DNA of 64,000 nt from Lantana camara (GCA_037501455.1 CM074855.1:36613001-36677000), one strand, 5' to 3'; shown: positions 1 to 11,273, counted from the stretch's first letter. Translations and numbers: made by a program. The notes: generated by a model from the sequence alone, not told the origin.

Positions 1-1406
1 ATTTGTGAATTATATGACCTAATTGTAATATTTTATATGTGATCATGAATCATGCATTTTGCCGGGCGTCTTCTTTGGTTCATATAGAGTCTAAGTCTTG
101 GGCTTTCGTGTTTTCTTTTCAGAGGAGGTTGCAGTTGACGAGCACGAGGCGTAGGTTGTTCACGTCTGCTCGTATTTTGTCACGCACAAGGTGAGGTTAG
201 GACTTTTATTAGTTAAGTGACCTAAAGCCTTATGTGATGTTTTCAAGCCGTGCATGTGACTATATATTATATATATATAGATATGTATGTGTTGATTAGA
301 ATATATTTATGACCTTGTGAACAACTTTGTTTTGGGAAAGATACCAAGTAAGCATATATAAGCTAAGTTTTGGAAAAGTTTTTATCTTTCCGTTAGCGAG
401 ATGGCCATGAAAGAATAGGCATATGATATGATTTGTGTTTGTGGATCCAAGGAGCTACGGGTAAGGAGCCCTCGGGACGGTTTGAGCCGTCGAGGTTAAG
501 CCTGTGCGTAGCCTCCATCCGATATATCACATGCGACCCCCGGGAGTTAGGAAAGGTGTGGTATTTCGATGCCTTCGGCGTAAAAATCGGGGAGGGCACG
601 ATGTGGGTTCGCTACCCCTCGTGAGTCTGTATATGTATGGATGGTTAGCACCGCCGGTGGCTCTTCCATCATTGGTGTAGAGGTTGATATGTATGATTTC
701 TGTTTTGTTTGTTCTGAGGAGTAAAGGTTGGAAGCTCGTTCTCGCTGAGCATTGTGATTTGTTATGTTTGGGAAATATGAATCGGGATAGAGTTGTGAAA
801 GATCTTCTAGAGTATATGTAATTGTTTTGAAAGTTTTAGTTTGAAAAACCTATTCCGGTTCATAATTCCACCCTTTGCTATGTGCTTTGCTATATATATA
901 TAGGGTGTGGGTGTGCGTTAGCCCCCCTCACTCAGTCAGTTGACTGACTCCTCGTTTACTCTTTTAGTTGCAGGTTTTGGAGCGTGAGCTAGGCGGAGAA
1001 GTGTGTCTTCTTTATGCACTTGTCGGTCTAGGTCTCGTTAGGTGCATTTACATACCTGCACCTTATTATTTTGTATTGGTATAGTTTAGCTTGTAAATCC
1101 TTACTTATTATTTTTTTGCTCGAGCCGTGATGGCTTTTGTACTGGATTACATGTTGGTACCTATATGTAAATATTATATGGATAGTTATGTGTTGGTACC
1201 TATACATATATATGTGATGGTATTCTACTTATTGTTTATTTTTATTGCTTCCGCGCACTCTGATTCGGGTTGTTTAGCTCCGCCTAGCCTAGAGTGTGTG
1301 TTTGGTCTCCCATTCTCTATGATTCGGATTCGGGTACGGACATTCCATTTTGTATTCGGGTTTGGATTATGGTGCGGGGGATGTGGCCCTACGTGTGGGT
1401 GCTACA
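1..1406 (+). repeat. 5' LTR of element A (3' 1406 bp only)
   Basis: Collinear with 7401-8805 of the right LTR with about 28 hand-counted differences. It holds a TATA run at 891-902, a short hairpin at 934-945, and the inverted pair GCTAGGCGGAG (988-998) / CTCCGCCTAGC (1278-1288). It ends in TACA at 1406, nine bases before the primer site. Confidence 0.93.
891..945 (+). promoter_or_regulatory. Predicted LTR core promoter: TATA run plus start-site hairpin (A, 5' LTR)
   Basis: An alternating TA run at 891-902 is followed about 32 bp later by AGTCA-gt-TGACT (934-945), set between CTC and CTC motifs. The same arrangement occurs in the LTRs of B, C and J with different arm bases. The spacing places the hairpin at or just after the expected transcript start. 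The promoter role is inferred from layout only. Confidence 0.55.
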
Positions 1407-1414
1407 TCCTTAAG

Positions 1415-1426
1415 TGGTATCAGGGC
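1415..1426 (+). other. Primer binding site (tRNA-iMet type) of element A
   Basis: TGGTATCAGGGC begins eight bases after the LTR end. It differs by one base from the usual plant tRNA-iMet-complementary TGGTATCAGAGC, which is intact in B, C and G, so priming may be weakened in this copy. Confidence 0.85.
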
Positions 1427-1637
1427 GCGGTTGCAAAACCGGGCTCTAGAGTCGTGTGGGTCTGTCTAGGTCGTACGGCTTAGGACAATTTGATTGCGTG
1501 ATTGTGTATAAGTGTGCCTACATGATTTGAATATGTGATTACTTGACCAATTGATTACTTGATTATTTTCTTAATTGTATACATATTCATACACTAATTT
1601 ACATGCATCCATATTGCTTGAATTTGTGAATTTCAGG

Positions 1638-2948
1638 ATGCCTCCAAGGAGACAAAATAACCGTGAACGAACCCCTGATTTGAATGAGCCGGCTGTACCG
1701 AATGCACCTCCGCCACCACCTATGAATGCGGAGAATATTGTCCAAGCCCTACTCAATCAGCTCCAACAAAATCAAAGGGGTAATGCAAATCCGGGTGAAG
1801 GACAAGATATATCCGTTGTGTATAAGGACTTCCGGAACAACAACCCTCCAAAGTGGTATGGAGGTGATGATATTAAGGCTGAAGAGTGGTTGTCCGAGAT
1901 TCGAGGAATATGAGAGATATGTCCGGGGAGTTCCCAAGACAAGGCCGTTTGCACAGGGCGTATTATTCAAGGGCCAGCCGCTATTTGGCTTAGAAGTGTG
2001 AGATCTAGGCTTGAGAGAACGGGTATGGAGTTTAATTGGGAGACGTTTGTGCAGGAATTCCATGAGAAGTATATCCCTCATAGTGCACAAGAGCGTCGCC
2101 TTCAAGAGTTCTCCAATTTGAGGCAAGGCAACCGGACGGTGGAGGATTATTTATTGGAGTTTGAGAGGTTATCACCTTATGCTACTCACATCACCGACCA
2201 TGATGATCACAAAGCCCGAAAGTTTCTTCATGGACTTCCCCGGGATATTCAAGAAGCTCTACAGGCCGCCAATGTGAGTACCTGGGCCAAAGTTACAAAG
2301 AGGGCAATTCAAGTTGAGGCCCAAATGACTCGGTTGAAGCCTCCACCTTTCTCTTCTACTCGAGGATCGGGATCCAGATCTGGATCGTGTAAGAGACCCG
2401 TTTCTTATGCTCCACGAGCTCTTATTCCACCGACTTTTCGTCCACAGGGCTTAGGGAACAAAAAGCCCCGTATTACCGGTCCCGTAGCACCTCCTGTTGT
2501 TCCAGCTCGACCGGCTCTGGCTCAGGGACCACCTGTTTGTGCTCATTGCCAGGGAAGACATCCAGTGGAGAGGTGTTGGAAGCTTCTGGGTAAATGCTAT
2601 ACGTGCGGGTCTTCTGATCACTTGATTGATGCTTGCCCGAACAGGAGGCCAGTTGTGCAGGCTCGTGTGTATGCTCTGGAGGGTGAGGAGGAAGCTGCTG
2701 ATGTCGACCCAACTGCCGTGATAGAAGGTACAATAATCATTCATGGCATATCACTACATGCATTGTTTGATCCCGGGGCTGCGCATTCATTTATTTCCCG
2801 GGATATTGTTGCTTCTTTACCTTCACTTGATGAATTATCTGCGCATGTGTATGTGGTGAATACTCCTTTGGAAGGATCTTTGGAAGCTGACAGGGTGTTT
2901 CGGGAGTGTCCGGTGTTGTTTAGGGCCGAGTTTTTCCTGCAGATTTGA
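1638..2948 (+). pseudogene. gag-pro: Element A gag and protease region, frameshifted
   Basis: The reading frame starts at ATG 1638, directly after a splice-acceptor-like TTTCAG. It gives a proline-rich N-terminus and the start of a capsid domain, then stops at about 1911. A frame that becomes continuous at 1998 carries the rest of the capsid-like domain, a basic linker, and two zinc knuckles: CAHCQGRHPVERC (degenerate, one spacing residue short) and CYTCGSSDHLIDAC (canonical C-x2-C-x4-H-x4-C). The pepsin-like protease follows, with active-site segment LFDPGAAHSF; the D-T/S-G triad expected for retroviral-type proteases reads D-P-G. A frame change near 2945 separates this from RT. Gag would form the particle and the knuckles would bind genomic RNA. 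This copy cannot make an intact product. Confidence 0.88.
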
Positions 2949-4522
2949 TAGTTCTATCGTTGAAGAAGTATGAGGTTATTCTTTGTATGGATTTTCTTTT
3001 CAGATACCGAGCTCAGTTGGATTATCATGAGAAGAAAGTTTCGTTGGGGTTCGTGGTTTTTACGGGTGAGAGGTTGAAGTCCAGCCCGTTTGTGTCTTTT
3101 ATTGAAGCAAGTAAGCTCCTCCGGGACGACGCGATAGGTTTTGTGGCTTACCTTCTGAATAAACCGAAGGATCAGGCCAAACTTGAGGAGAGAGAGGTCG
3201 TGAGTGAGTTTCCCGATGTGTTCCCTGAGAGTTTGGGTTCTTTACCACCTGATAGGGACATCGAGTTTGTGGTCGACCTTTATCCTGGAGCTGAGCCTTT
3301 CTCTAAGACACCATATCGGATGGCTCCTGCTGAGTTGAAGGAGTTGAAAACTCAGCTGGATGAGCTCTTGACTTGCGGTTACATCCGTCCGAGTACATCC
3401 CCGTGGGGTGCTCCCGTGTTATTTGTGAAGAAGAAGGACGGGACTTTGAGGATGTGTATAGACTACCGCGAGTTGAACCGGATGACAGTGAAGAATATGT
3501 ATCCTCTACCTCACATCGAAGAGTTATATGATATTTTGCAAGGGTCGCAGGTGTATTCTAAGTTAGATTTGAGGCAGGGATATTACCAACTTCGTATCCG
3601 GGAGGAAGATATCTCTAAGACTGCGTTCAACACCCGCTATGGACACTTCGAGTTTGTGGTGATGCCGTTTGGGTTGACTAACGCTCCAGCCGTGTTCATA
3701 GATATGATGCACCGAGTGTTTAGATAGTTTCTTGACAAGTTTGTGGTCATTTTTATAGACGACATTTTTGTGTATTCTAAGTCTGCAGAAGAGCATGCAT
3801 CTCACCTCAGGATTGTCTTGGAGACACTTAGAGAGCACAAGCTTTATGCCAAGTTTAGCAAGTGTGAGTTCTGGGTCGATAGAGTGGCTTTTCTGGGTCA
3901 CATAATTTCAGGTGAGGGAATTGAAGTTGATCCCTCCAAGATTGAAACCATGGCTCAGTGGGAACGACCGAAGAACGCCTCCGAGGTAAGAAGTTTTCTT
4001 GGGTTAGCGGGTTACTATAGGAGATTTGTTAAGGATTTCTCCAAGATTGCCTGCCCGTTGACTCGGTTAACCAAAAAGGAGGTGAAATATGAGTGGGATG
4101 ATGGGTGCGAGAGGAGTTTCCAAGCTTTGAAGGAAAGACTAACTTCGGCACCAGTTCTTACCCTACCCGAGGGATCCGAGGGTTATTCGGTCTTTGCGGA
4201 TGCTTCTAAGGAAGGACTCGGATGTGTGTTGATGCAAAATGGCCGAGTGGTGGCCTATGCTTCTAGGAAGTTGAAGGAACACGAGAAGAACTACCCCACT
4301 CATGATCTTGAGCTTGCAGCGGTTGTGTTTGCTTTGAGGAAGTGGCGTCATTACCTCTATGGGAGGACTTTTGAGATATTCACGGATCACAAGAGCCTCA
4401 AGTATCTTTTCACTCAGAAGGAGCTCAATAATAGACAGAGGCATTGGATGGAATTCTTAGAGGATTATGACTGCTCGATTCAGTATCATCCGGCAAGGCT
4501 AATATTGTGGCAGATGCTTTGA
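2945..4522 (+). pseudogene. pol: Element A reverse transcriptase and RNase H region, with one stop and a terminal frameshift
   Basis: RT motifs appear in order: [40 protein letters not shown] and the catalytic FIDD box near 3760, where FIDD replaces YIDD as in many plant chromoviruses. A TAG at 3725-3727 interrupts the frame just before FIDD, and the same frame resumes. RNase H follows with [13 protein letters not shown], a DLELAAVV segment and [10 protein letters not shown], giving the expected D-E-D residues. A one-base loss near 4490 moves the frame after the YHP segment, so the linker to integrase is read in another frame and carries a TAG near 4651. RT and RNase H copy the RNA genome to DNA; this copy is broken. 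Confidence 0.92.
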
Positions 4523-5838
4523 GCAGGAAAGCAAGTGTTTCAGGTTTGAGTGCAGAGTCTTCAGGACAGGGTTCGACAGTTGTGGTATCGGTGGCTCGGT
4601 TAGCTAACATAACAGTTCAGCCGGATTTGAAACAGAGGTTATTGGATTCTTAGGCTTCGGATACAGAGATTCAGAGATTAGTGGTTCGGTCTAGGATAGA
4701 CCCCGAGACGAAGTTTGGGTTTGATGATTCCGGTTTGTTCAGGTTCAAGACCAGAGTTTGTGTCCCAGAAGACCTCAAGAGGTTAATACATGAGGAAGGA
4801 CACCGTTCTGGATATTCCATTCACCCCGGTGGTACTAAGATGTACCGAGATTTGAAGGAATTCTTCTGGGGGAATGGCATGAAGAGAGATGTCGCGAACT
4901 TTGTGAAGCGATATCTCACGTGTCAAGTGGTGAAGGCAGAACACCAGAAACCGGGAGGAACCCTCCAACCACTTCCGATTCCTGAATGGAAGTGGGAACA
5001 AGTGACTATGGACTTCGTGTCCGGCTTGTCGAGATCGAGAGGAAGTTATGATGGAATTTGGGTGATAGTCGACCGATTGACCAAGTCTGCTCATTTTCTC
5101 AAGGTGAAAATGTCCTACAAGACCCCGAAGTTGGCAGAGTTGTATTGTGATGAGATTGTGAGACTTCATGGAGCGCCTGCTAGTATTGTTTCTGATCGTG
5201 ATCCGAGGTTCACAGCTAAGTTTTGGCAAGATCTTCAGAGTAGATTGGGTACGAGGCTTAATTTTAGCACCGCTTTTCATCCTCAGACTGATGGCCAGTC
5301 AGAGAGATTGATTAAGTATTTGGAGGATTTGTTACGAGCATGTGCTTTGGATTTCAAGGAAAAGTGGGACAAGCATTTAGCTCTGGTTGAGTTCGCCTAT
5401 AACAACAATTATCAAACCTCTATTGGTATGGCTCCCTACGAGGCACTCTATGGAAGGAAGTGTAGATCGCCTCTCTTTTGGGATATGGAGGATTGGCGGT
5501 GGACAGAAGAGAATAAGCTCGAAAGAGAAACACCTCGAGAGAGACTGGATAAGACCACTGCCAAGGTCAAGTTGATTCAGCAGAGAATGAAGGCAGCTCA
5601 GGACCGTCAGAAGAGCTATGCAGATAAGAGGAGAAGACCCCTCGAGTTTGAAGTCGGAGATAAGGTTTTCTTGAAAGCATCTCCGAGAAAGGGATTTTCT
5701 CGAATAGGTCGAGGTGGGAAGCTTAACCCGAGATACCTTGGACCTTTTGAAATCCTTGAGAGAATTGGAGAAGTGGCGTATAGGTTGGACCTACCGCCTA
5801 GATTGACCGGGATACATAATGTGTTTCATGTTTCGTAG
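4523..5838 (+). pseudogene. pol (int): Element A integrase region
   Basis: A continuous open stretch from 4681 covers the zinc-binding N-terminus (GYSIHPGGTKMYRDLK, then RYLTCQ, where the first Cys of the usual C-x2-C pair is replaced by Tyr). The DDE core follows: first Asp in MDFVSGL, second in IVSDRDPRF, Glu in DGQSERL. The C-terminal GPFEIL/YRLDLPP module of Ty3/gypsy integrases comes next. A TAG at 5836-5838 ends the frame directly before the LRKYYP segment. The core triad is complete, but loss of the zinc-finger Cys and the stops around it make the protein inactive by inspection. Integrase would join the cDNA to the chromosome. Confidence 0.92.
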
Positions 5839-6180
5839 CTCAGGAAATATTATCCCGAAGAATCAACTATTCTCCCTGTTGAAGAGGTACAGCTTGAGTC
5901 GGATTTGACGATAGTAAGGCATCCGGTTGAGATTCAAGACCGGAAGATGCAAGTGTTAAGGAATAAACAGATTCCCTTGGTCCGAGTTCTGTGAAGAGAT
6001 CAGGAATCCGAAGAGTCGACTTGGGAGACTGAGGAGAAGATGAGACAGTTGTACCCGGAGTTGTTCTCAGGTCAGACAGTGAACTTGGGGACCAGGTTCT
6101 CCGAAGGGGGGGAGGTTGTGACACCCCGACTCACAGTCGGTACAGGTAAATTATGTGATTTATCAATATGTGCGTTTTAA
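5839..6180 (+). pseudogene. Element A chromodomain-like tail, running through the polypurine tract into the LTR
   Basis: Reading on in the integrase frame gives LRKYYPEES, then a chromodomain-like block (VEIQDRKMQVLRNKQIPLV, a TGA near 5992 where Trp is typical, then STWETEEKMRQLYPELF). This is the C-terminal module Tekay-type chromoviruses are thought to use for chromatin targeting. After the block the frame stays open across the pre-PPT hairpin (6081-6099), the polypurine tract and about 60 nt of the LTR, to TAA at 6178-6180. The hairpin in A is therefore also coding sequence, unlike its counterparts in B, C and F. Confidence 0.75.
6081..6116 (+). promoter_or_regulatory. Pre-PPT hairpin and polypurine tract of element A
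   Basis: GAACTTGG-gga-CCAGGTTC (6081-6099) forms an eight-pair stem with one T-G wobble. After three bases comes GAAGGGGGGGAGGT (6103-6116), which abuts the LTR. The purine run is the expected primer for plus-strand DNA synthesis. Equivalent hairpins with other arm sequences precede the polypurine tracts of B, C and F. Confidence 0.8.
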
Positions 6181-6949
6181 ATTAATTCTATATGAATTTT
6201 ATGAATTATTTGAACTTATATGAATTTATTTGAAATAATTTTGTGAATTACTTGTTTTAATTGAGTGGACTTGTTTGAGCCCGTATTTGTTAAACCGAAC
6301 CAACTCGAACCGGAAAACCTTGAAACGAACCCGTGAACCGATCGGTCCAGCCTTAAAGGCTGAACCATTTTTCTCCTCCCTCATTTCACGTAACAACAAC
6401 AGCTCTTAAGCCAAGGAAGAAGAGAAAAACCCCAAGTTGATCTCCATCCTTCTCAAGCCAAGATCTCCCTCGTTTCTTCATCTTTTCTCGAACTTAAGTA
6501 TGTTTCGGAATCCCCTCGTCGTGCTTGTCGTTTCTATGTTTTAATTTCAGAGTTTGGAGTGAGTTTGGTGTGCCTTTGCTTCCCTACATGAATAGTAAGG
6601 GTTTGGTGTTTTTGTTGAATACTTGTTCTATGCTTGATGTTATTGAATTCTAGCTTCTTATATGAGTTGTTTATGTTGTATGTGTTACATTTATTGCATA
6701 TCTTCCCTTGGTAGTTGAGCATTTATTGATGATCAAGATTTTAGCTTGATTCTTGTATCCTTGGAGCATGCCTTTAAATTCCGTTTTTCTTGAGTTATTT
6801 GAGTGTTAATATGTCAAGCATGATTTATATGAATTAATTATGCATTTTAAGAGGTTGTGGCAACTTTGAGGCTTGGGATTTTGGCCATTTTGGCAAAAAT
6901 TGAAGCTTCCCCTGCTTCTATAATGTCTGTTTTTGCTCCAGCTTTTCGA

Positions 6950-7256
6950 ACCAGGCCGGAACGGCCGTTCCCGTCCCAGTTATAAACTGGGAACGGCCCT
7001 TTAGGGCCATTTTACTGTTCTTTGCCGAGAATGGGAACGACCGTTCCCAGTTTGTACTGGGAATGGGAAGGGCCGTTCCCATGGCCAAAACCATGTTTTT
7101 AGTTCAACATTACAGACGCGCGGGGAGAGTTCGGGATTTTTGGGAACGACCCTTTCCGTCCCCAGTACAAACTGGGAACGGCCGTTCCCATCTTCCAGAA
7201 ACTTTGAGCGAGAGTGGGAACGCCCGTTCCCTATAGTGAAAGGGTCGTTCCCACCC
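6950..7256 (+). repeat. GC-rich palindrome cluster in LTR A (GGGAACGGCCGTTCCC type)
   Basis: At least seven full or half copies of a palindrome built on GGGAACGGCCGTTCCC lie in otherwise AT-rich LTR; the cleanest is 7174-7189. Centres vary (GGCC, GACC, GCCC) while the GGGAAC/GTTCCC arms persist. The cluster starts about 0.83 kb into the LTR, after a CTTCCCCTG block that also precedes the clusters of B and F. Function unknown. Confidence 0.8.
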
Positions 7257-8289
7257 TTTCCCGAAACCTGGGAGCTGCCACTGCTTCTTTTTGCTTAAAT
7301 TATGCATTTGTATGACTTTAATTGTTATTCTTTTGCATGTTAATTGTTATAACTTGATTTTAATTGTATGATTAATTGTAAATAAATATGTTGTGCTACA
7401 ATTTGTGAATTATATGACCTAATTGTAGTATTTTATATGTGATCATGAATAATGCATTTTGCCGGGCGTCTTCTTTGGTTCATATAGAGTCTAAGTCTTG
7501 GGCTTTCGTGTTTTCTTTTCAGAGGAGGTTCCAGTTGACGAGCACGAGGCGTAGGTTGTTCACGTCTGCTCATATTTTGTCACGCACAAGGTGAGGTTAG
7601 GACTTTTATTAGTTAAGTGACCTAAAGCCTTATGTGATGTTTTCAAGCCGTGCATGTGACTATATATTATATATATATAGATATGTATGTGTTGATTAGA
7701 ATATATTTATGACCTTATGAACAACTTTGTTTTGGGAAAGATACTAAGTAAGCGTATATAAGCTAAGTTTTGGAAAAGTCTTTATCTTTCCGTTAGCGAG
7801 ATGGCCATGAAAGAATTGGCATATGATATGATTTGTGTTTGTGGATCCAAGGAGCTACGGGTAAGGAGCCCTCGGGACGGTTTGGGCCGTCGAGGTTAAG
7901 CCCGTGCGTAGCCTCCATCCGATATATCACATGCGACCCCCGGGAGTTAGGGAAGGTGTGGTATTTCGATGCCTTCGGCGTAAAAACCGGGGAGGGCACG
8001 ATGTGGGTTCGCTACCCCTCGTGAGTCTGTATATGTATGGATGGTTAGGGCCGCCGGTGGCTCTTCCATCATTGGTGTAGAGGTTGATATGTATGATTTC
8101 TGTTTTGTTTGTTCTGAGGAGTAAAGGTTGGAAGCTCGTTCTCGCTGAGCATTGTGATTTGTTATGTTTAGGAAATATGAATCGGGATAGAGTTGTGAAA
8201 GATCTTCTAGAGTATATGTAATTGTTTTGAAAGTTTTATTTTAAAAACCTATTCCGGTTCATAATTCCACCCTTTGCTATGTGCTTTGC

Positions 8290-8344
8290 TATATATATAT
8301 AGGGTGTGGGTGTGCGTTAGCCCCCCTCACTCAGTCAGTTGACT
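8290..8344 (+). promoter_or_regulatory. TATA run and start-site hairpin (A, 3' LTR)
   Basis: TATA run at 8290-8301 and AGTCA-gt-TGACT at 8333-8344, identical in layout to the 5' LTR copy. Confidence 0.55.
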
Positions 8345-8805
8345 GACTCCTCGTTTACTCTTTTAGTTGTAGATTTTGGAGCGTGAGCTAGGCGGAGAAG
8401 TGTGTCTTCTTTATGCACTTGTCGGTCTAGGTCTCGTTAGGTGCATTTACATACCTGCACCTTATTATTTTGTATTGGTATAGTTTAGCTTGTAAATACT
8501 TACTTATTATTTTTTTGCTCGAGCCATGATGGCTTTTGTACAGGATTACATGTTGGTACCTATATGTAAATATTATATGGATAGTTATGTGTTGGTACCT
8601 ATACATATATATGTGATGGTATTCTACTGATTGTTTATTTTTATTGCTTTCGCGCACTCTGATTCGGGTTGTTTAGCTCCGCCTAGCCTAGAGTGTGTGT
8701 TTGGTCTCCCGTTCGCTATGATTCGGATTCGGGTACGGACATTCCATTTCGTATTCGGGTTTGGATTATGGTGTGGGGGATGTGGCCCTACGTGTGGGTG
8801 CTACA

Positions 8806-11273
8806 TCCTTTATCATCCACGACATGTTGAGTAGAGGGTACATGAATCACTAAGCCCGGAACTCCTTTCTCCACTAATCTCCTAGCGGATTCAGGGGTCA
8901 TCCCAATGTGGTGAGGATAGCGCGAGAGTTACCCGTCAGCCATGCTTTCCCGGTTGGCTCAAGCCACTACCCTCGGGCCCAAAGTGAACAATCATGCTTA
9001 CTCGCCTAAAACATGCACGATACATGGCTTGTTTGCAATGGACGGGACTTGCTTGTAATCATGAGTATTTTCAAGGAAAATTATAGCTATAAATACCTTT
9101 TGGCCGAAATCTCATGTAAGGGTTATATAGGTTCTAGGTAACTAGCAATTAAACCTCACCTGACAGGCGACACGACGACTCATGAATGTGTGAACGTGCT
9201 CATGATCAACAATCTCCGCCCTGGAGAAGAACTGGACAAGAAATGGAAACATTTGTGCACTCGTGAGACAGGACTCAATAATGGTACAAAATATGACGCA
9301 CGGCATGATCAAGTAAGAGATGATATGCATTCAGGAATGTAGCATGATATATTCATATTATGGCATGTAATTGATCATGTAATCACAAATTGGGATCAAT
9401 AAAACCATTGGAATTGAAAATGAAAATCTCAATTTTATGCAGAAATTCTTTACTTGCGCACGTTGTAGAAAATTCAACATAACTTATTGCTCGAAAGGTA
9501 TTTTAACGAACCAAAATTCCTAGCAAATGAGATAGCCATATCCTTCAAATGGTATTGGTCTCATTTCCTAAATATTTCTGTAAAATTACAGCTTTTCGAT
9601 CAAAGTTAAACAATACAACAACTTTGCTGCAGTGACACCTTTCAAAGACAGGTTCGTTTACCATATCAAACGAAGTCAGAAAATTCTGAAATTTTATAGG
9701 TATACTCCCAACATATATAGGTACTTTCACATAAAACAGTTTTGTAAAATTCAAAGGTTTACATCATTTGCTCAGTCCGAAAAATCAGATAAGAAATAGG
9801 GCAAAATAGGGGACAGAACAACAGTGTCGTTCGGAATTTTTTTCAGGCATCAAACGAGCTCGGATAAACGCGAAATTTGACAGAGATAAACCTTAATATG
9901 TTTGGAATATGCCATTAAAACAATTTAAAAAAAAGAGGCTATATGAGTTCGGAAATTGGATTTGAAGTCACTGCATACAAGCTGTCACATTTCTAGTTTT
10001 TTCGGAAATACGCATGCTTTCAGAAAACTGAAATATTTTAAGTTTTAGAATTTGGAATTGAGTTTTGTTTGTTGGGTATGAAACTAGACACAAAGAACTT
10101 TCCGATGATGCATGGCTCGTAATTTATTTCAAAGCGGAATCAAAATGGCTTAGGTCCAAATTTGGGTTAATGCAGATTCGCGACAGTTTGGCGGCACTAA
10201 ATTTAAACGACCATAACTCCCAAACGAAAATAGATATTGATGAACCGTAAAAAGGAGAGTGTTCTACACTTCAAATAATTTCTACAGTAGAAAAACTAGA
10301 GCAATTGGAACAGGGGAGGGGAGTCAGGAAAACAGGGGAAGCATGAACACATTCCAAATCTTACCAAAACTCTTATAATTCAATCCCAAATGCTAGAATT
10401 CATGAAAAGGAACCTATATGCATGCTTAAAGTATAATAAAACCCAATATAAACACTTATATGCATGCCTTGATCATCAAAATTTCTCACTTAGAAACCCA
10501 CACATGAACTCATCATATAACTTCCGTATTCATCAATTATATGCATAAATTTCAAGACAAAAGCATGTAATCTTTTTCCAACAACTAAAGCACTAATTGC
10601 TAAGCCTAAAGCATAACCCTAGCTTCACATATTAACTCATGAATCTTTCCAACTAAGCTCATACACCTTGAATCAATGAGAAGAAGGAAAAGATGGAGTG
10701 ATGATGCTTGATTGAGGCTTGTAAGATCCACTTTTACTCAAATTTTAGCTTGATGATAAGAATTCCCACCTTCTTCTTCCTTGCTAGTTGGATCGTGAGA
10801 GGGAGAGAGATATGGAGATGAAGATGGTGTGTATGTATGAAATGAGATGAGATAATAATGAGATATTATATGATTCTTCTACATACTTAGATGACTAAGC
10901 ATGTTTTGCAATTTGGTCCTCAAACTCTATAAGTGATGCAATTAGTTTCTAGTTCATGGAATATGATCACTTAAGTCCAATCTTATTTCATGCAATTAAG
11001 TCCTTAAATTGAAATGAATGGTCAATTAAGGACAATGAAGCAATTAGATCATGTTTGGTAATTAATTCACGTAACAAATGAATTTAATATGAAAATAATT
11101 CTCAAGTTAACAAATATTTCACATATTTTCACATAGACACATTGAAATATAATTCATATCACTTATCATAAAATGTAGAGATTTAATAAACAAAAGAATT
11201 AAAATAAATCATAACTCTCGAAAACTCACACGTGTCGTGTGTACCTGAATAGCCGAAAATTGGGGCGTTACAA
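8806..11273 (-). repeat. Family F LTR fragment, minus strand (truncated by element A)
   Basis: Read on the minus strand it begins TGTAACGCCCC at 11273 and matches the F LTR (49087-49259 and 60105-61714) in order: the opening CAGGTAC/ACACGTGTG block, a GTGAGGTT block near 9160, and the GGGCCCGAGGGTAGT-type core near 8970. It runs past the point where F is cut by element G, to 8806 where A interrupts it. Promoter and U5 parts are missing. Unlike the other LTRs it has no clear GC-rich palindrome cluster; the equivalent place near 10300-10350 holds only a CCCCTG-rich stretch. Confidence 0.8.

Larger units (their letters stand above)
1..8805 (+). mobile_element. Element A: Tekay-like Ty3/gypsy (chromovirus) LTR retrotransposon, 5' truncated by window
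   Basis: Two long direct repeats (1-1406 and 6117-8805) match at an offset of about 7400 bp and flank an internal region with gag, protease, RT, RNase H, integrase and chromodomain in Ty3/gypsy order. The LTR runs from TGTGACACCCC to GTGCTACA. A tRNA-iMet primer site follows the left LTR and a polypurine tract precedes the right one. The chromodomain-like C-terminus and LTRs of about 2.7 kb point to the Tekay (Del) lineage. By hand count the LTR copies differ at roughly 2% of shared positions. The coding region has several in-frame stops and frameshifts, so this copy is dead. The element sits in the family F LTR fragment that resumes at 8806. Its left target-site duplication lies outside the window. 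Confidence 0.93.
6117..8805 (+). repeat. 3' LTR of element A (complete, 2689 bp)
   Basis: Starts TGTGACACCCCG after the polypurine tract and ends GTGCTACA. It contains a GC-rich palindrome cluster (6950-7256), a splice-donor-like AAGGTGAGGTT near 7590, a TATA run (8290-8301), a start-site hairpin (8333-8344) and the inverted pair at 8387-8397 / 8677-8687. Small open frames inside it look accidental. Confidence 0.93.

Noticed and set aside
393..624. Small open frames on both strands in LTR A, repeated at 7793-8024
   Set aside because: They are duplicated only because they lie in the two LTR copies; no start context, domain or family resemblance.
6978..7250. Palindromes as bacterial-type terminators or rho-independent stems
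   Set aside because: Plant nuclear context, no following T-tract pattern, and clusters rather than single stems.
8806..8810. TCCTT as target-site duplication of element A
   Set aside because: The left flank is outside the window, so the duplication cannot be confirmed; the first bases after the 5' LTR are also TCCTT, so it could even be part of the LTR end.
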